DNA of 8,529 bases from Sneathiella sp. (GTDB lineage Bacteria > Pseudomonadota > Alphaproteobacteria > Sneathiellales > Sneathiellaceae): NCBI GenBank assembly GCA_002732675.1, contig NVRR01000009.1, forward strand, positions 3,690 through 12,218, in the 5' to 3' direction. Shown in pieces: positions 5,275 to 8,529 of the stretch. The notes beneath the pieces are model-generated. The model worked only from the letters and a program-made list of their open reading frames with translations. It was not told the origin of the DNA and searched no databases. The position numbers and the translations under genes are program-made. The number at the start of each line of letters is the position of its first letter. Positions within the stretch are counted from its first letter, which is position 1.

Positions 5275-7083
5275 GTGACAGACATCGCAGATATCGACAT
5301 CGGAACGGACGAGGATAAGAAATCCAAGCAGGTCGTACAACGGCTTTGGCAGTTGTCACGATTCGTCCTGCCGTATCGCCTGCAGATGATTGGAGCCATG
5401 ATCGCGCTGGTGGTTGCGGCCGGAGTGACATTGCAGATTGGCCAAGAGATCCGAAAGTTGCTGGATGAGGGTTTCTCGGCGGGATCAGATGATCTTGATT
5501 CTATTTTTATCGGCCTGATGGGAGTTGTCGCCGCTCTCGCGGTAGCGACCTTTGGGCGTTTTTATCTGGTTTCCTGGATTGGCGAGCGGGTCATTGCCGA
5601 TATTCGTAAAGCCGTCTTCAATCACGTGCTGACGCTAAATCCGGCATTTTTCGAAATTACCCGAACTGGAGAAGTCCTCTCGCGCCTGACAACGGACACG
5701 ACGCTTATACAATCCGTGATCGGATCGTCGATCTCCGTAGCTCTTCGGAATTTGCTGCTGTTTATTGGCGGCATTAGCCTACTGATTTACACCAGCCCGG
5801 CGCTGGCCGGTATGGTCCTGCTGGTGGTGCCGATTATTATTGTACCGATCATCGTCTTTGGCCGCCAGGTCCGCAAACTCAGCCGGTCAAGTCAGGATAG
5901 TGTCGCCGCCGTTAGTGCCTGTGCGGATGAAACTTTGCGCGCCATTCAGACATCGCAGGCCTATACCCATGAAGACTATGACCGCCAGCAATTCGGTGTG
6001 GAGGTTGAGACAAGTTTCTCCATCGCCATCCGGCGTATCCGCGCCCGTGCCTGGCTGACGGCGCTGGTGATCCTGCTTATTTTTGGCGCCATTGATTTTG
6101 TCCTCTGGAGCGGGGCGACGGATGTGGTCAAAGGCAATATGTCGGCCGGGACGTTAGGCTCTTTTCTCTTCTACGCGGTCATTGTCGCGGGCTCCATGGG
6201 GTCACTCAGCGAAGTCTGGGGCGATTTGCAGCGCGCGGCGGGCGCCTCGGAACGGCTGCTGGAGATTTTGGCTGAGAAACCAACCGTGATGATAGCGGAA
6301 ACACCACTGCCGTTGACAAGCCGTATTGAGAAGAGCCTGCAATTTGATAATGTGAACTTCCACTATCCGTCGCGCCCGAATATGCCCGCCCTGAACGGCG
6401 TCTCGCTTGAGATTAACAAAGGGGAGACGGTGGCGCTGGTGGGCCCAAGCGGAGCGGGAAAGACAACCGTTTTTCAGCTTCTCCTGCGCTTTTATGACCC
6501 GCAGGCCGGGAAGATCACCATTGACGGTACCAATATCGCCGATGTCGACCCGACGGCGCTACGCTCCCTGATGGGATTGGTGCCGCAGGAGCCGGTGATC
6601 TTCGCCGATACCGCCTATGAGAATATCCGCTATGGCCGGCCGGAGGCTTCCGATGAGGACGTGCGCGCCGCCGCCGAGGCTGCCGTTGCCACGGAATTTA
6701 TTAATGAGATGCCGCAAGGGTTCGACACCGAGTTTGGGGAGCGCGGCATCAAACTCTCTGGCGGTCAGAAGCAGCGCATTGCCATTGCCCGCGCGATTCT
6801 CAGGGATCCTGAAATCCTACTGCTCGATGAGGCCACCTCGGCGCTTGATGCAGAAAGCGAGCGGCTGGTGCAGATCGCCCTCGAACATCTCATGAAAAAC
6901 CGCACCACGTTGGTTATCGCCCATCGGCTGGCAACGGTGCTGAGCGCCGACCGCATTGTCGTGCTCGATAAGGGCGGTGTGGTCACGCAGGGCACCCATG
7001 AAGAGCTTATGAAGGAAGGCGGCCTCTATGCGCGCCTTGCTAAGCTGCAGTTCGATACCGGTCGCGACGCGCTCTCGGCCTAA
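5275..7083 (+). CDS. MsbA/LmrA-type ABC exporter, fused permease and ATPase
   Basis: A 602-residue half-transporter that should act as a homodimer in the inner membrane, exporting a lipid, drug or other amphipathic compound. The membrane domain has six predicted helices (about 34-56, 76-99, 155-173, 176-196, 260-280, 290-310) with the usual intracellular loop around residues 100-150. The ATPase domain has Walker A G-P-S-G-A-G-K-T at 390-397 (Lys396), Q-loop Gln438, signature L-S-G-G-Q at 494-498, Walker B I-L-L-L-D-E at 514-519 with catalytic Glu519, D-loop S-A-L-D and switch His550, so it looks fully active. The start is GTG at 5275 with only a weak GGA upstream; the next Met is residue 38, after the first helix has begun, so GTG is preferred. 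Neighbouring glycosyltransferases make a lipid or glycan substrate plausible, but this gene runs the other way and is not in their operon. I did not assign msbA because close relatives of this alphaproteobacterial group are of unknown substrate. Confidence 0.93.
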   Translation: MTDIADIDIGTDEDKKSKQVVQRLWQLSRFVLPYRLQMIGAMIALVVAAGVTLQIGQEIRKLLDEGFSAGSDDLDSIFIGLMGVVAALAVATFGRFYLVSWIGERVIADIRKAVFNHVLTLNPAFFEITRTGEVLSRLTTDTTLIQSVIGSSISVALRNLLLFIGGISLLIYTSPALAGMVLLVVPIIIVPIIVFGRQVRKLSRSSQDSVAAVSACADETLRAIQTSQAYTHEDYDRQQFGVEVETSFSIAIRRIRARAWLTALVILLIFGAIDFVLWSGATDVVKGNMSAGTLGSFLFYAVIVAGSMGSLSEVWGDLQRAAGASERLLEILAEKPTVMIAETPLPLTSRIEKSLQFDNVNFHYPSRPNMPALNGVSLEINKGETVALVGPSGAGKTTVFQLLLRFYDPQAGKITIDGTNIADVDPTALRSLMGLVPQEPVIFADTAYENIRYGRPEASDEDVRAAAEAAVATEFINEMPQGFDTEFGERGIKLSGGQKQRIAIARAILRDPEILLLDEATSALDAESERLVQIALEHLMKNRTTLVIAHRLATVLSADRIVVLDKGGVVTQGTHEELMKEGGLYARLAKLQFDTGRDALSA

Positions 7084-7088
7084 AGGGT

Positions 7089-8132
7089 TTACCTGTGCAG
7101 ACTGTCCAGCAGGACGCTCAGGCTATCTTTGACTTTCTGCGTGCTGAAATACTGATCATAGTACTGGCGGGCGGCAATTCCTCGTTTTTCAAGTTCTGAC
7201 CGGTTCGTATAAAGCTGCGCCATGGCATCGGCAAGCGCCTGCGGATTCCCTGGCGGAATTTGTATCAGGCCATCACTCTGTTCCGGATAAGCAGCGGATT
7301 GACGACTGATCACTGGGCGGCCGCAAGCAAGCGACTGATAAACCTTGTTGGGGATGACCCGTGCCGCCTTGTCTGTTGTGCCGAAAATACCCAGCAAAAT
7401 ATCAGCTTTATGGATGCGCGCTGGCAGTTGCGCATAGGGCAGATACTCTTCGAAAGAAATAGCATTCTGTCCGGCAGCCATTGCCTCGCAGGCGCTCTTC
7501 TCCGGCCCAGCGCCGAGGAGGGTCCAATGGACAGGAGCGCCGCAAAGTTTTGCCGCTTCGACAATCACATCAGGGGCTTGAAGGCCAATGAAGCTGCCAA
7601 AGAACAGGGCTTCCAGCGTGTCATTTTCAGGTGGCGGCGCTGCGGTAAACAGGCTTTCTTCGGCGCTGACCGGAATAACCGCAATTTTCGATGACGGCAG
7701 GTCAAAGGTTTGTGCAAAAAAATCAGCATGGCCTGCGGTATCGGCGATTACCTTGTCGGCGGCGGCGAATAATGATTTCTCCCAGGCGAGCAGTTTTGCC
7801 GCGTTTGCTGATCCGGGCCCAAATTTTTGGCGTTCGTACACTTGCTTGTCATAAGCTGAAATCAGCGGATCAAAAATCAGCGGTACTTTCCGCGCCCGCG
7901 CCCATTTTGCCGCCGCCCTCACATCGCGCTGGCGAAAGGCGGGAAGCCAAACAAGATCAGGGATCGCAAGGCCGCCTAAAATCGCTTGCCAGTTAGCAAC
8001 AGCGCTGAGGACGGGGTTAAAGTCGATGAGGCGCCAGCCAAGGGCCGTGAAGGCCTGCCTCAGGATACGGTTGCGTGAATAATCCGGATCGAAGCGACCC
8101 CACCAGAGAACGGTTTTTTGCCCTTCCGCCAT
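7089..8132 (-). CDS. GT4-like (GT-B fold) glycosyltransferase
   Basis: A 347-residue glycosyltransferase that probably adds a sugar to a surface glycan or lipopolysaccharide core from a nucleotide-sugar donor. The N-terminal half (about 1-165) is the acceptor-side Rossmann domain, beginning T-V-L-W-W-G-R. The C-terminal half holds the donor-side features: L-F-F-G-S-F-x-G-L-Q-A-P-D at 176-188, L-L-G-A-G-P at 205-210, and P-N-K-V-Y-Q-S-L-A-C-G-R-P-V-I at 261-275. The last block is the usual nucleotide-sugar site of GT-B enzymes; the second Glu of the E-x7-E motif is Gln266 here, a replacement seen in several subgroups. No signal peptide is visible. The ATG overlaps the stop of the upstream GT9 gene by one base (TAATG), which points to translational coupling in one operon. 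The stop codon lies 5 bp from that of the convergent ABC exporter. The donor and acceptor are unknown. Confidence 0.85.
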   Translation of the reverse strand: MAEGQKTVLWWGRFDPDYSRNRILRQAFTALGWRLIDFNPVLSAVANWQAILGGLAIPDLVWLPAFRQRDVRAAAKWARARKVPLIFDPLISAYDKQVYERQKFGPGSANAAKLLAWEKSLFAAADKVIADTAGHADFFAQTFDLPSSKIAVIPVSAEESLFTAAPPPENDTLEALFFGSFIGLQAPDVIVEAAKLCGAPVHWTLLGAGPEKSACEAMAAGQNAISFEEYLPYAQLPARIHKADILLGIFGTTDKAARVIPNKVYQSLACGRPVISRQSAAYPEQSDGLIQIPPGNPQALADAMAQLYTNRSELEKRGIAARQYYDQYFSTQKVKDSLSVLLDSLHR

Positions 8133-8529
8133 TATCCGTCGTCCAGTTTTAACTCAGCGATCACAGTGTCCAGCGGAAGGGCCGACAAATCATCTTCGCG
8201 CAGCACCCGGACTTCACGCCCGCGCGGCCGCGACATGTGAGGATCGGAGGCATGGGAAAACAGCACGATAGAGGTGCAGCCCACAGCGGAAACCAGATGC
8301 AGCGGGCCCGTGTCATTACCAATGGCAATGCGGGCCATAGCGCCCAGTGCCGCAATATCTCCAAAGTCCGTTTGTGATGATAGATCAATGGCTTCAGGAC
8401 ATGTTTTAAGAATTCGCGCGATTACATCAGCCTCCGCCGGGCCGCCGATCAGGACGGGGGTCAAGCCGGTGTCAGCCAAATATCGGGCGAGTTCGGCAAA
8501 GCGGGTGGCGGGCCAGCGTTTCTCAGGCC
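8132..8529 (-). CDS. Heptosyltransferase-family (GT9) glycosyltransferase, 5' end outside window
   Basis: The C-terminal 131 residues of a GT9 family protein, whose best-known members (WaaC, WaaF, WaaQ) transfer heptose from ADP-heptose to the lipopolysaccharide inner core. The first visible residues read P-E-K-R-W-P-A-T-R-F-A-E-L-A, followed by V-L-I-G-G-P-A-E, both typical of the linker and donor-side domain. The donor-site signature G-N-D-T-G-P-L-H-L-V-S-A-V-G is intact, followed by the expected loop with P-H-x-S-R-P. The frame is open to the window edge; a TTG codon at 8477-8479 is internal, not the start, since conserved sequence continues upstream of it. It precedes the GT4-like gene with a one-base overlap. 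Heptose as donor is not certain, because the family also contains other surface-sugar transferases. Confidence 0.88.
   Translation of the reverse strand, partial: PEKRWPATRFAELARYLADTGLTPVLIGGPAEADVIARILKTCPEAIDLSSQTDFGDIAALGAMARIAIGNDTGPLHLVSAVGCTSIVLFSHASDPHMSRPRGREVRVLREDDLSALPLDTVIAELKLDDG

Noticed and set aside
7260..7694. 144-codon plus-strand open frame opposite the GT4-like gene
   Set aside because: Rich in Arg, Cys and Ser as typical of antisense frames, with no ribosome binding site and no recognisable motif.
8132..8479. Complete small gene starting at the TTG at 8477-8479
   Set aside because: Conserved GT9 sequence (K-R-W-P-x-x-R-F-A-E-L-A) continues in frame upstream to the window edge, so this is the tail of a longer gene.
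1..8529. Search by eye for CRISPR repeats, transposase genes, terminal inverted repeats, tRNA or attachment sites
   Set aside because: None seen; the genes are tightly packed core-type functions without signs of recent insertion.

Overview
The window looks like an ordinary piece of chromosome from an alphaproteobacterium of moderate GC content (estimated by eye at a little over 50%). The main pointers are an RcdA/DUF1465 gene, which is a family of the Alphaproteobacteria; a class A Hsp20 gene behind an RpoH-type promoter and a ROSE-like RNA thermometer; and the layout rcdA / rpmE / MsbA-like ABC exporter. I cannot fix the genus. There is no transposase, integrase, phage gene, CRISPR array, tRNA or rRNA. 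Coding density is high and nearly all gaps are under 200 bp.

Left part (1-2086, genes on the minus strand): a small DUF333 lipoprotein, an AstE/AspA-family zinc deacylase resembling the ectoine-pathway deacetylase DoeB, and a CadD-like six-helix membrane protein. The last two are only 15 bp apart and probably co-transcribed. From the 120 bp gap beyond the lipoprotein a divergent plus-strand gene begins, a class I adenylate-forming acyl-CoA synthetase (2087-3658). It ends at a perfect 13-bp hairpin that serves both it and the convergent hsp20 gene.

Middle part (3717-5274): hsp20 (minus) and rcdA (plus) diverge from a ~200 bp regulatory region. This region carries a near-consensus sigma-32 promoter, a leader whose last hairpin buries the ribosome binding site in the ROSE manner, and a TATAAT box facing rcdA. 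rcdA converges on rpmE (ribosomal protein L31, cysteine-free form), with a terminator hairpin plus T-run for rpmE between them. rpmE has a good sigma-70 promoter and lies divergent to the ABC exporter.

Right part (5275-8529): a fused permease-ATPase ABC exporter of the MsbA/LmrA type runs into two convergent minus-strand glycosyltransferase genes, GT4-like and GT9 (heptosyltransferase family). These overlap by one base and look like the end of a lipopolysaccharide core or other surface-glycan operon. The GT9 gene is cut by the window edge. Together the right part suggests cell-envelope assembly; the middle couples protein quality control, cell-cycle proteolysis and translation.

I found no undescribed multi-gene system. 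The observations most worth a second look are the heat-shock promoter plus thermosensor of hsp20, the short tail of RcdA, the DoeB-like enzyme outside an ectoine cluster, and two short repeats placed like operators.
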